From Chitinophaga oryziterrae (GTDB lineage Bacteria > Bacteroidota > Bacteroidia > Chitinophagales > Chitinophagaceae), in NCBI RefSeq assembly GCF_009758125.1, contig NZ_WRXO01000010.1:62001-126000 (forward strand): 64,000 nt of DNA. The letters are read 5' to 3'. The position numbers and the translations under genes were made by a program. The notes below the pieces were generated by a model. It was not told the DNA's origin. It saw only the letters and a list, made by a program, of their open reading frames with translations, and did not search any database. Position 1 is the first letter of the stretch, and every line of letters begins with the position of its first letter. This document shows, one piece after another, positions 36,746-45,489 of the stretch.

Positions 36746-39178
36746 ATGAGACCGAGGAGCCTAAGGCAAACACTTATCCTGATATTCAGCTTATTTATTT
36801 CTTCCTTCGCTACTGCCGTAGCTAATGACCTTGAAGATAACAACGGTGCTATCAAAGGTAAAGTAATCACTTCTGATGGACATGCAGCTGCAGATGTAGC
36901 CGTAATCCTGCAGGGTACCAAATATGCTACAACTACAGATGGTTCCGGTACATTCTCTTTCCATAACGTTCCTGCCGGCAATTATCAGGTAGTGGTATCA
37001 CTTACTGGTTACAGTAATGTAACAAAAGATATTGTCGTTGAAAGTGGCAAAACAACGAATGAAAGTTTTCAACTGGCAGTTTCAAGCAAACAGTTAGGTG
37101 AAATCGTTATCACCGGCAACCAGAATAAACTGGTGAAAAAATCCAGTGACTACGTTTCCAAACTGCCTTTACGTAATCTCGAAAACCCACAGGTATACAG
37201 CACCATTACTAAAGATCTCATCACACAGCAAATGGTCTTTACCGTTGACGATGCCATGAGAAATGCACCAGGTATCACCAAAATGTGGGAAGCGACCGGC
37301 CGTAGCGGCGATGGTGGCGCTTATTATACTTCGCGTGGTTTTGTGACACAGAGCCTGCTGCGCAATGGTGTAACCGGTAACGTATCTTCTAAAATAGATG
37401 CCACAAACCTGGAAAGCATCGAAGTAATCAAAGGCCCCTCTGCAACCCTCTTCGGAAGTACTTTAACTTCTTATGGTGGTTTGATCAACAGGATAACTAA
37501 AAAACCTTACGATCATTTTGGTGGTGAAATATCATATGCTGGTGGTACTTATGCATACAACCGTTTTTCTGCGGATATCAATACTCCTCTCGATTCTGCA
37601 AAAACACTGTTATTCCGTCTGAACACTGCCTATACCGATGAAGGCAGCTTCACCGACAATGGCTTTAACAAAGCCCTGGCTATTGCACCAGGCATCACGT
37701 ATAAAGCAAGCGACAGATTAACATTCCAGTTTGATGCTGAGTACTTTTATAACAACGGTACCGGAAATCCTTTCTTCTTCTTCCCTTACTCAGGCGTCGT
37801 TAGCGAGGTGCTGGGTACAGACAGAGCAGACAAACTGCACCTTGATTATAACCGTTTATTCGCCAGTAAAGACCTCACACAGGTATCAAAGAACATGAAC
37901 TTCTTTGCTACCATGAACTACAAAATTTCTGATCAGTGGACCTCTCAGACAGTATTCTCTAATACGAATAGCTTTTCTAATGGTGCCGGCCCTTACTTCT
38001 ATTTAATGGCTCATGATTCAATATCACGCAATGATCAGTCTACCAATAACAGTCGTGTCAGTACGACCGAACTCCAGCAGAATTTCATTGGCGACTTTAA
38101 AACCGGTCGTTTTAGAAACCGCTTTGTTGGTGGCCTGGACGTCTTCTACCTGAATTCAGATCAGATATTTGCCGCTACAGGTTTTGATGCCATCCCTTCT
38201 CATGGTAACATTCCAACCTATAACGATTTCAACCGTGCGAATTTAGATAAGACATACCAGTCTCTTACTTATAACTACCAATATCCTTATATCTACAAAA
38301 GATATACTTACAGCGCTTACGCCTCAGATGTGCTGAATATCACAGACAACTTAATGGTACAGGCAGCACTTCGTGTTGATTATTATAACAACAAAGGGGA
38401 TTACAGCAAAACTGCCGGCACCTACTCAGGTGGTTATGACCAGACAGCCCTCTCTCCTAAGTTTGGGTTTGTTTACCAGATCCTGAAAGATAAATTATCC
38501 CTGTTTGGTAACTACCAGAACGGATTCCAGAATAAAGATGGCAAAAACTATAAGAATGAAACCTTAAAACCAGAACAGGCTAACCAGCTGGAAGGTGGTG
38601 TTAAAATGGATCTGTTTGGTGGCAGACTGACAGGTACTTTAAGTTACTATAACATCAAAGTAAAAGACCTCGTTCGTACTTATACAGGACCCGATCAGAA
38701 CCCGGTTACTGCCTATAACGTAATCCAGGATGGCACACAGGCAAGCAAAGGCTTCGAAGCTGAAGTAATTGCCAATCCTTTCCTGGGCTTTAGTGTTGTT
38801 GCAGGTTTCGCTTACAATGACTCCAAACTGGAGAAAGCAGATACAGACGAAGGTCGCCGCCCGGCTACAGCAAACGCGCCAATGTCTGCTAATCTGTGGT
38901 TAAACTATCGCATATCGCAAGGCGCCGTAAAAGGTCTTTCATTCGGATTTGGAGGTAACTACGCCAGCGACAACAAGATCGTGAACAGTGATGCACAAGG
39001 CGTATTCATACTGCCGGCATTTACAGTCCTGAATGCAAGTGTATCTTTCGATACCCCTAAATTCAGAATTGGTGCTAAGCTTGATAACCTCACTAACCAG
39101 AAATACTGGATAGGATGGTCATCCATGAATCCTCAGAAACCAAGAAGCCTTGTTGGTAGCATTGCATTCAAATTCTAA
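36746..39178 (+). CDS. TonB-dependent siderophore receptor with carboxypeptidase-regulatory-like domain
   Basis: 810 residues. A signal peptide ends near TAVAN. A CarboxypepD_reg-like beta-sandwich follows (about 35-110, IKGKVITSDGHAAADVAVIL), then the plug (about 125-235, LITQQMVFTVDDAMRNAPGI, with IEVIKGPSATLFGS), then the 22-strand barrel ending in RSLVGSIAFKF. The layout fits ferric siderophore receptors of the FhuA/FhuE/FpvA type rather than SusC, and no susD follows. It imports iron chelates using TonB energy. Iron regulation is likely but no Fur box was identified. Confidence 0.93.
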   Translation: MRPRSLRQTLILIFSLFISSFATAVANDLEDNNGAIKGKVITSDGHAAADVAVILQGTKYATTTDGSGTFSFHNVPAGNYQVVVSLTGYSNVTKDIVVESGKTTNESFQLAVSSKQLGEIVITGNQNKLVKKSSDYVSKLPLRNLENPQVYSTITKDLITQQMVFTVDDAMRNAPGITKMWEATGRSGDGGAYYTSRGFVTQSLLRNGVTGNVSSKIDATNLESIEVIKGPSATLFGSTLTSYGGLINRITKKPYDHFGGEISYAGGTYAYNRFSADINTPLDSAKTLLFRLNTAYTDEGSFTDNGFNKALAIAPGITYKASDRLTFQFDAEYFYNNGTGNPFFFFPYSGVVSEVLGTDRADKLHLDYNRLFASKDLTQVSKNMNFFATMNYKISDQWTSQTVFSNTNSFSNGAGPYFYLMAHDSISRNDQSTNNSRVSTTELQQNFIGDFKTGRFRNRFVGGLDVFYLNSDQIFAATGFDAIPSHGNIPTYNDFNRANLDKTYQSLTYNYQYPYIYKRYTYSAYASDVLNITDNLMVQAALRVDYYNNKGDYSKTAGTYSGGYDQTALSPKFGFVYQILKDKLSLFGNYQNGFQNKDGKNYKNETLKPEQANQLEGGVKMDLFGGRLTGTLSYYNIKVKDLVRTYTGPDQNPVTAYNVIQDGTQASKGFEAEVIANPFLGFSVVAGFAYNDSKLEKADTDEGRRPATANAPMSANLWLNYRISQGAVKGLSFGFGGNYASDNKIVNSDAQGVFILPAFTVLNASVSFDTPKFRIGAKLDNLTNQKYWIGWSSMNPQKPRSLVGSIAFKF

Positions 39179-39201
39179 CCAACCAATAGAACTGGGGAAA
39201 G

Positions 39202-39229
39202 CCTCTTACGCTCGTCGTAAGAGGTTTTT
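39202..39229 (+). terminator. Terminator of the TonB receptor gene
   Basis: A 9-bp stem CCTCTTACG/CGTAAGAGG with a CTCGT loop is followed by TTTTTC, 23 bases after the stop codon. Confidence 0.92.
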
Positions 39230-39423
39230 CTTTTTATAGCCCCGGCCATCACTTCTGGTTATGAACAATAACCTCAGGTTATCAGCACCTCCACAACCAC
39301 CTATTAATCAACTATTTAATATTCTTCATTCTATCTAACACTAATGTATAGTCTACCTGATCAGTAGATTGATTTATATTTGCGAATGGTTTCATAGCTT
39401 TAAGGGGCGAAAACATTATAAAA

Positions 39424-39771
39424 ATGGCAGATGAGATAAAAGCATTTAATGATTACCGGGCTAAAATGAATGAAGTAATCCTGGGTAAGCAGAATAAGGT
39501 AATCAATCGCCTGTTTAACCTGGATACCAATACTTATGCAGAAGGTGCATTAAGTACCAAAGTGAAGGAAATGCTGGGACTGGTGTCCTCTATGGTATTA
39601 CGTTGCGATGATTGTATCAAATATCACCTGGGGAAATGTCATGAACAGGGGATCACTACGGAAGAAATGTACGAGATCTTTGCTGTAGCAAACATTGTAG
39701 GCGGGACTATCGTTATTCCTCACACAAGAAGGGCAGCTGAATATTGGGAAGCGTTACAAAAACAGGCATAA
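39424..39771 (+). CDS. Carboxymuconolactone decarboxylase family protein (AhpD-like)
   Basis: 115 residues, all-helical CMD fold. The redox-type motif RCDDCIKYHLGKC (CxxC plus His) near residue 60 is characteristic of the AhpD-like alkylhydroperoxidase branch rather than true decarboxylases. It may act as a thiol peroxidase or reductase partner. A TATATTTG box at 39375-39382 probably belongs to its promoter. korB follows 85 bases downstream with its own TAACTTTG box at 39812-39819. Confidence 0.9.
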   Translation: MADEIKAFNDYRAKMNEVILGKQNKVINRLFNLDTNTYAEGALSTKVKEMLGLVSSMVLRCDDCIKYHLGKCHEQGITTEEMYEIFAVANIVGGTIVIPHTRRAAEYWEALQKQA

Positions 39772-39856
39772 GTATTCCTGATTGCGTAACCTTCAAACAG
39801 CAGACAATTCGTAACTTTGCAATCCGATAACAACTTATTTATTATAAAATATACAA

Positions 39857-40891
39857 ATGTCAACAGCAACTATAGCTCCGCAGGCGTTAACAGCGAAGGA
39901 TTTTGCAACAGACCAGGAAGTACGCTGGTGTCCGGGGTGTGGAGATTATTCTATATTAAAGCAGGTACAGACTATTATGCCCGGACTGGGCATTCCTAAG
40001 GAGAATATCGTAATTGTATCCGGAATCGGTTGTTCTTCGCGTTTCCCTTATTATATGAATACATATGGCATGCACTCGATTCATGGTCGTGCCACCGCTA
40101 TAGCCTCCGGCTTAAAAGCTACGCGCCCTGAACTGAGCGTATGGGTAGTGACCGGTGATGGCGACGGACTGTCTATCGGTGGTAACCATACCATCCATCT
40201 GCTGCGCCGTAACTTTGACCTTAATATCATGCTGTTCAATAACCAGATCTATGGTTTAACAAAAGGACAGTACTCTCCTACTTCGGAAGAAAATAAAGTG
40301 ACCAAGTCCACTCCGTTCGGTAGTATAGACCATCCGTTTAATCCGCTGGCCCTGGCCCTCGGTGCAGATGCGACCTTCATTGCCCGTAGTATGGACCGCG
40401 ATCCTAAACACCTGCAGGAACTGCTGAAGCGCAGTCATGCACATAAAGGCGCTTCCTTCCTGGAAATATACCAGAACTGTAACATCTTTAATGATGGTGC
40501 TTTCGAAATATTCACAGAAAAAGGCAGCAAACCGGAAGAAGCCATCTTTGTTGAACAGGGTCAGCCATTGATCTTTGGCGCTAACAAAAACAAAGGTATC
40601 CGCCTGGATGGTTTAAGGCCAGTTGTCGTAGAGTTGGGAGGAGAATACAGTGCAGACGATCTCTGGGTCCATGATGAGAAGGACTTCTACAAAGCACAAC
40701 TGCTTACCCGTCTGTTCGATGATCCGCGTATTGAAGGTCACTTACCACGTCCTTTCGGTGTATTCTACCAGGCATTCCGTCCTACCTATGAAGATCAGCT
40801 GAACTTCCAGGTACAGGAAGCAACCGCTCAGAAAGGCCCGGGTAACCTGGACAAACTGCTGGCTGGCCGCGAAACCTGGACGATCAAATAA
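39857..40891 (+). CDS. korB: 2-oxoacid:ferredoxin oxidoreductase beta subunit (2-oxoglutarate type)
   Basis: 344 residues. It contains the CPGCGDYSILKQVQ motif and the thiamine diphosphate/Mg motif from GDGDGLSIGG through FNN about 25 residues later, as in KorB. With an alpha subunit it oxidises 2-oxoglutarate to succinyl-CoA and reduces ferredoxin. Bacteroidota usually encode a fused gamma-alpha subunit directly upstream; none is present here, and the upstream neighbour is the AhpD-like gene. The partner must be elsewhere if the enzyme is functional. A terminator follows. Confidence 0.92.
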   Translation: MSTATIAPQALTAKDFATDQEVRWCPGCGDYSILKQVQTIMPGLGIPKENIVIVSGIGCSSRFPYYMNTYGMHSIHGRATAIASGLKATRPELSVWVVTGDGDGLSIGGNHTIHLLRRNFDLNIMLFNNQIYGLTKGQYSPTSEENKVTKSTPFGSIDHPFNPLALALGADATFIARSMDRDPKHLQELLKRSHAHKGASFLEIYQNCNIFNDGAFEIFTEKGSKPEEAIFVEQGQPLIFGANKNKGIRLDGLRPVVVELGGEYSADDLWVHDEKDFYKAQLLTRLFDDPRIEGHLPRPFGVFYQAFRPTYEDQLNFQVQEATAQKGPGNLDKLLAGRETWTIK

Positions 40892-40914
40892 GCATACCAA
40901 ACCACCAATGATAA

Positions 40915-40951
40915 AAAGGCGGAGCAGGGTTAACCTGCTCCGCCTTTATTT
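40915..40951 (+). terminator. Terminator of korB
   Basis: A 14-bp stem (40915-40928 with 40934-40947; AAAGGCGGAGCAGG and complement) closes a short GTTAA-type loop and ends in TTTATTTAT. Confidence 0.9.
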
Positions 40952-41077
40952 ATATAGCTTCATGTTTATAGATGTTACTGATGGGCATTCCCATTTCAAG
41001 TTCCCGTACAGGATAATCGATACCACCTGTTAGTCAGGTTATATAGTGTGGATTGCATACTATAATTTACTTAAGAT

Positions 41078-41168
41078 CCCCTATAACTCCCATATAAGCC
41101 CACCTTAAATAAGGTGGGCTTATATGGGAGTTATAGGGGGCTTATATGGGGCTTATATGGGGCTTATA
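41078..41168. repeat. 11-nt periodic fold-back repeat element (copy C, 30-bp perfect arms)
   Basis: Bases 41078-41107 are an exact inverted copy of 41110-41139 with a 2-nt loop (AA). The whole element reads as 11-mers: CCCCTATAACT, CCCATATAAGC, CCACCTTAAAT, AAGGTGGGCTT, ATATGGGAGTT, ATAGGGGGCTT, ATATGGGGCTT, ATATGGGGCTT. The right side carries extra tandem copies of the unit, so repeat number can vary outside the palindrome. It lies between the convergent korB and LysE genes. Confidence 0.9.
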
Positions 41169-41183
41169 CTACCTTATAGGTAG

Positions 41184-41822
41184 TTAATGCCCTATATGTC
41201 CTACATCAAACAGCACCTTGTATAACAATACTACACCGAATATAATCATACTCACTCCTGCTATTTTATTCAGCCATACCACATTATTCAATGTCAGTTT
41301 ATGACGGATCTTATCCGCAACAAACACCTTCAGTACATCTGTGGAAAGCACCCAGCCCAGGCAAACCGTATACATGATCAACCGATGACTAACCGGAGTT
41401 GCACTGTTCGCCACACACACGCCCAGCCAGAAAATAATAACCCCCGGATTTAATGTATTCATCAGGAATCCCGCCAGCCATATCCTGAGATAATCATGCG
41501 TGCGGAACATCTCCGGCTTCTCATCACCTGTACTGATCTTCACCTTCTTAAACAACAGACCGTAAAGGCCCATGCCTATCAGCAATCCTCCCCCTCCAAT
41601 CCCTATATACTGTTTATACTCTTCCAGGCGCGATATAAATGAAGTGGCCAGATTACCCGTCAGCACAAACATAATATCACTGCAGGATACTCCGAATGCG
41701 AAACTGATACCAGCCTTAAAACCGTTATTGATACTATACTTAATAATGGCGAAGATTACAGGGCCTACCGATATGGAGAGGAATAATCCTAACACTAGTC
41801 CCGCTACAATTGCTGCTGTCAT
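41184..41822 (-). CDS. LysE/RhtB family transporter
   Basis: 212 residues with six predicted membrane helices. It has the LysE family N-terminus (AAIVAGLVLGLFLSISVGPVIFAIIKYSINNGFKAG, with the SxGPV motif) and a MNTLNPGVIIFWLG segment. Members export amino acids or related small solutes. The substrate is not predictable. It is a single gene next to the palindromic element and convergent with korB. Confidence 0.87.
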   Translation of the reverse strand: MTAAIVAGLVLGLFLSISVGPVIFAIIKYSINNGFKAGISFAFGVSCSDIMFVLTGNLATSFISRLEEYKQYIGIGGGGLLIGMGLYGLLFKKVKISTGDEKPEMFRTHDYLRIWLAGFLMNTLNPGVIIFWLGVCVANSATPVSHRLIMYTVCLGWVLSTDVLKVFVADKIRHKLTLNNVVWLNKIAGVSMIIFGVVLLYKVLFDVGHIGH

Positions 41823-41921
41823 GCGTTACAAAATTCCAGGTATTGACAACCATCCAAAAATAAAGGGTAACTTAATTGCTGAAGTTACCCCTCTTTTTAT
41901 ATTAAAATCGTTAAAGAATGT

Positions 41922-43454
41922 TTAAACTGACTTAACGCCTAAAAACTTTTCCCAGTCCTTCAGCTTCTCACCCTTCATTACCCTCGGGAATTTATTCATC
42001 GCGCCCTCTTTACCTTTACCACGCAGGTATTCGATAAATGCATCGTGCGGCAGTATTTCAACAAACACTTCCTTCAGCGCAGCAGTCCTTTCAACAGCAT
42101 AATCATCATTCACCTCACACAACGCCTGATCTATGATCTCACGCACACGCTTACTGTCTACATTCACATCGTTTGTACCAATGTACCAGCGATGTGCAAA
42201 CAGGTTCTCATAAGAGAAGCCTGCCACTGTAAACTCAGTAACGGTAATGCCTAATTTTTTCTGCACCATATCTATCGCCGTGTTCATGTTATCTATACTC
42301 ATATGCTCCCCGCACAAGCTCAGGAACTGTTTGGTACGACCCACTATCACGATCTCATGTTCTTTCACGGAAGTAAACTTCACTACGTCCCCGATCAGGT
42401 AACGCCATGCACCCGCACAGGTAGACAACATCACTGCATACTCAACATCTTCTACCACCTCATGGATCATGTACGACTTCGGATTAGGCTTTACTTCTCC
42501 TTCTGCATCAAAATTCTCCTCGTTAAAAGGAATGAATTCAAAGAAGATACCAGCGTTCAGTACCAGTTTAATACCTCTTACACCTGGTCTCGCCTGGAAC
42601 CCGAAAGACCCTTCAGATGCCATGTAAGTTTCGATAAAGTTGATAGGCTTACCCAGCAGCTTCTTAAAACTATCACGGTAAGGCTCAAAAGAAACCCCGC
42701 CATGAATGTATACGGCCAGATTCGGCCATATCTCATGAATATCTTTTACACCATGGTATTTAATGATCTCCGCCAGTACGATCTGCACCCAGGCAGGTAC
42801 CCCACAAACGGTCCCCACGTCCCATTGCGGCGCCTTACGAACTATCAGCTTAATACGCTGTTCCCAATCCGGTTTCCTGGAAATGTTGCCACCGGGCTTA
42901 TAAAAGCGACGGAACCAACGGGGAATGTTCTTGGCCTGTATGCCACTCATGTCCCCCTCGTAGTAGTCCCCCTTCTCATACAAAGCGGTGGTACCCCCCA
43001 GCATGAGGATCCCTTTTGTAAAGGATTTAGGCGGCACATCAAAGTTCGCCATAGAATATAACTGCTTGATACCCACTTTCTTTACCGTCTTCAACATGTC
43101 CCGGGTAACCGGTATATGTTTACTGGCAGATTCTGATGTACCAGAGCTTAATGCAAAGTATTTGATCTTTTCCGGCCAGCTGACATTGGCCTGACCTTCC
43201 AGGGCCTTGTACCACCACTCTCCATGCATCTTATTATAATTATGCACAGGAACTGTAGCTTTATATCGAGCTATAACGCTGGGGCTGTCAAGTATTTCCT
43301 GAAAGTTGTAGTGTTGACCAAACTGCGTATCTTTTGCTTTTGCAAGCAGACGATGCAATACCTGAAGCTGGTATTGACGAGGCGTACCTAACTTGAATGT
43401 GAATTTCTTCCTGATGCGTAGCGACCTCGATATAAGATTACCTAAAATGGCCAT
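41922..43454 (-). CDS. GH3 auxin-responsive promoter family protein (acyl-adenylate amidosynthetase fold)
   Basis: 510 residues of the GH3 family, ANL-type adenylating enzymes. Visible motifs: KYFALSSGTSESASKHIPVT (ATP-binding P-loop), YMASEGSFGF (adenine-binding tyrosine loop region), LIGDVVKFTS and the VGRTKQFLSLCGE hinge. Plant members conjugate amino acids to jasmonate or auxin; the bacterial substrates are largely unknown. A TATTTTTG box (minus, 43493-43486) lies about 30 bases upstream. It diverges from the inositol monophosphatase gene. Confidence 0.9.
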   Translation of the reverse strand: MAILGNLISRSLRIRKKFTFKLGTPRQYQLQVLHRLLAKAKDTQFGQHYNFQEILDSPSVIARYKATVPVHNYNKMHGEWWYKALEGQANVSWPEKIKYFALSSGTSESASKHIPVTRDMLKTVKKVGIKQLYSMANFDVPPKSFTKGILMLGGTTALYEKGDYYEGDMSGIQAKNIPRWFRRFYKPGGNISRKPDWEQRIKLIVRKAPQWDVGTVCGVPAWVQIVLAEIIKYHGVKDIHEIWPNLAVYIHGGVSFEPYRDSFKKLLGKPINFIETYMASEGSFGFQARPGVRGIKLVLNAGIFFEFIPFNEENFDAEGEVKPNPKSYMIHEVVEDVEYAVMLSTCAGAWRYLIGDVVKFTSVKEHEIVIVGRTKQFLSLCGEHMSIDNMNTAIDMVQKKLGITVTEFTVAGFSYENLFAHRWYIGTNDVNVDSKRVREIIDQALCEVNDDYAVERTAALKEVFVEILPHDAFIEYLRGKGKEGAMNKFPRVMKGEKLKDWEKFLGVKSV

Positions 43455-43605
43455 TAATTTACCTTCTCATTTATGATATGAATTGCAAAAATACGCCGAA
43501 TTTTGGATTGCGGCGGCCAGAATATAAAGGTTTCCTTTGTCCCTCCGGAAACCTCCCTGCAAACATATTACTAAAAACGATATGGGCAGAAAAAAAATTC
43601 CCCCG

Positions 43606-43613
43606 TACCTTTG
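43606..43613 (+). promoter_or_regulatory. -7 promoter box TACCTTTG of the suhB-thiL operon
   Basis: TACCTTTG matches TAnnTTTG and ends 4 nt before the chosen ATG at 43618. This implies a leaderless or near-leaderless mRNA and also supports that start over the in-frame ATG upstream. Confidence 0.55.
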
Positions 43614-43617
43614 CCAA

Positions 43618-44391
43618 ATGTTAAAGGCAACCCTACTCAAGGCGACATATGCCGGTGGTAAAATATTACAGCAATACTTTAATAGTGCTTTTGAGATCAG
43701 CAGCAAAAGTACAATCAATGACCTGGTAACAGAAGCAGACAATGGGGCTGAAACTGCTATCTTCAGTGTGATAAGGGAAACTTACCCGGACCACTTTATT
43801 TTAAGTGAGGAGTCCGGTGAGATAGCCACCACTTCCAATGTGAAATGGATCATAGATCCGCTGGATGGTACCGTCAACTTTGCACATGGCATTCCCATCT
43901 GCTGTGTATCCATAGGTGTGGAACAGGATGGAGAAATCATCATGGGAGCGGTATACAACCCTTTTATGAACGAATTCTTCTTTGCAGAAAAAGGGAAAGG
44001 GGCCACCCTCAACGACAAGCCCATCCATGTATCTAAAAAACAGGCACTGGCCAATGCCTGTCTGGTGACAGGCTTTCCCTACCAATGGGAAGATTCTGCC
44101 AACAACCCCATACAGGTGTTTGAACATTTTATAAAGCAGGGACTGCCTGTACGCCGCTTAGGCTCGGCCGCTATAGACCTCTGCTGGGTAGCCTGCGGAC
44201 GTTTCGACGGCTTTTATGAGCACAAACTCAACGCCTGGGATGCTGCTGCCGGATTTATCATCGTGGAAGAAGCCGGTGGAAAAGTGACCGACTTTACAGG
44301 CACACGTTATTCACCCTACCAGAAAAAACTGATTGCAACAAACGGCAACATCCATGCTTCACTGGTGGATGCTGTGAACGGAAAATACTAA
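43618..44391 (+). CDS. suhB: Inositol monophosphatase family protein
   Basis: 257 residues from MLKATLLKATYAGG. It has the family's metal-binding motifs: LVTEADNGAE, SEESGEI (Glu ligand), IIDPLDGTVNFAHGIP (DPLDGT), and the C-terminal AWDAAAGFIIVEEAGG. It hydrolyses inositol-1-phosphate or related sugar phosphates with Mg2+; SuhB-like proteins can also act in rRNA transcription. thiL follows after 5 bases. The longer upstream frame is rejected because the promoter box lies inside it. Confidence 0.9.
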   Translation: MLKATLLKATYAGGKILQQYFNSAFEISSKSTINDLVTEADNGAETAIFSVIRETYPDHFILSEESGEIATTSNVKWIIDPLDGTVNFAHGIPICCVSIGVEQDGEIIMGAVYNPFMNEFFFAEKGKGATLNDKPIHVSKKQALANACLVTGFPYQWEDSANNPIQVFEHFIKQGLPVRRLGSAAIDLCWVACGRFDGFYEHKLNAWDAAAGFIIVEEAGGKVTDFTGTRYSPYQKKLIATNGNIHASLVDAVNGKY

Positions 44392-44396
44392 TTAAT

Positions 44397-45431
44397 ATGA
44401 GCGAGGAAAGAACCGAGATCGAAACCCTGGGGGAATTCGGTCTGATAGAACTACTAACTAAAAATATAGAAATCCAGCAGGCCAGCACCGTTCTTGGTGT
44501 AGGCGACGATGCTGCTGTAATAGATCATTTCGGCCGCCAGACAGTGGTTAGCACTGATATGCTGGTAGAAGGTATCCACTTCGACCTGATGTATACGCCC
44601 CTCAAACACCTGGGCTATAAATCAGTAGTCGTGAACCTCTCCGACATCTACGCGATGAACGCTACGCCGACACAGATCACCGTAAGCATTGCTTTCAGCA
44701 ACCGCTTTTCCGTAGAAGCCCTCAGCGAATTCTACGACGGAGTATATGCTGCCTGTGAGAAATACGGGGTAGACCTGATAGGTGGCGATACCACCTCTTC
44801 CAAAAAAGGCTTCGTCATCAGCGTAACCGCACTGGGAGAAGTAGCCCCGGACAAATTCGTGAAGCGCTCCACCGCTCAGAAGGGCGACTTGCTCTGCGTT
44901 TCCGGAGACCTTGGCGCTGCTTTCCTGGGGCTTACCCTCCTGGAAAGGGAAAAACAGATATACCTGGAAGCACCTCAGTTACAACCCGACCTGGAAAACC
45001 AGACCTACGTAATAGGCCGCCAGTTAAAACCGGAAGCCCGCAAGGATATCATCGAATACCTCCAAAAACAGGAAATCCATCCTACCGCCATGATGGATAT
45101 CAGTGATGGGCTCAGCTCTGAAATACTGCACATCTGTAAACAGAGCAACCTGGGATGTGTATTATATGAAGAAAAAATCCCTATCGCGGGAGAAACAAAA
45201 GAAGCTGCGTTGAAATTCAGTCTGGACCCTACTGCCTGTGCATTAAGCGGCGGCGAAGACTATGAACTGCTCTTCACCATGAAACAGGAAGACTATGATA
45301 AAATAGTACTCTCCGAACAAATCAGTGTAATTGGCTACATGGCTGATATCAGCGAAGGTGCTCATATCATTACCAAAGGTGGTAACAAATATAAACTGGT
45401 AGCACAGGGCTGGAATGCCTTTGAACAATAA
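44397..45431 (+). CDS. thiL: Thiamine-monophosphate kinase
   Basis: 344 residues with ThiL/PurM-fold signatures: LGVGDDAAVI, VSTDMLVEGIHFD, DLIGGDTTSS and DISDGLSSEILHI, plus SGGEDYELLFT near residue 283. It phosphorylates thiamine monophosphate to the active diphosphate, the cofactor used by enzymes such as korB in this window. It lies 5 bases after suhB and ends in a very strong terminator. No other thiamine genes or TPP riboswitch are nearby. Confidence 0.95.
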   Translation: MSEERTEIETLGEFGLIELLTKNIEIQQASTVLGVGDDAAVIDHFGRQTVVSTDMLVEGIHFDLMYTPLKHLGYKSVVVNLSDIYAMNATPTQITVSIAFSNRFSVEALSEFYDGVYAACEKYGVDLIGGDTTSSKKGFVISVTALGEVAPDKFVKRSTAQKGDLLCVSGDLGAAFLGLTLLEREKQIYLEAPQLQPDLENQTYVIGRQLKPEARKDIIEYLQKQEIHPTAMMDISDGLSSEILHICKQSNLGCVLYEEKIPIAGETKEAALKFSLDPTACALSGGEDYELLFTMKQEDYDKIVLSEQISVIGYMADISEGAHIITKGGNKYKLVAQGWNAFEQ

Positions 45432-45475
45432 AAAATGGAGGCTGTCTCATGGTATGCGACAGCCTCCATTTTTTA
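45432..45475. terminator. Terminator of suhB-thiL, bidirectional
   Basis: A 15-bp or longer stem (AAAATGGAGGCTGTC with its complement ending at 45472) has an 11-nt loop. Starting in A-rich and ending in T6, it can serve both thiL and the convergent GT39 gene. Confidence 0.93.
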
Positions 45476-45489
45476 TATCGTTTGTTATC

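Noticed and set aside
42303..43061. 252-codon plus-strand frame inside the GH3 gene
   Set aside because: Antisense shadow of a gene with full family motifs; composition is His/Arg-rich and unlike a real protein.
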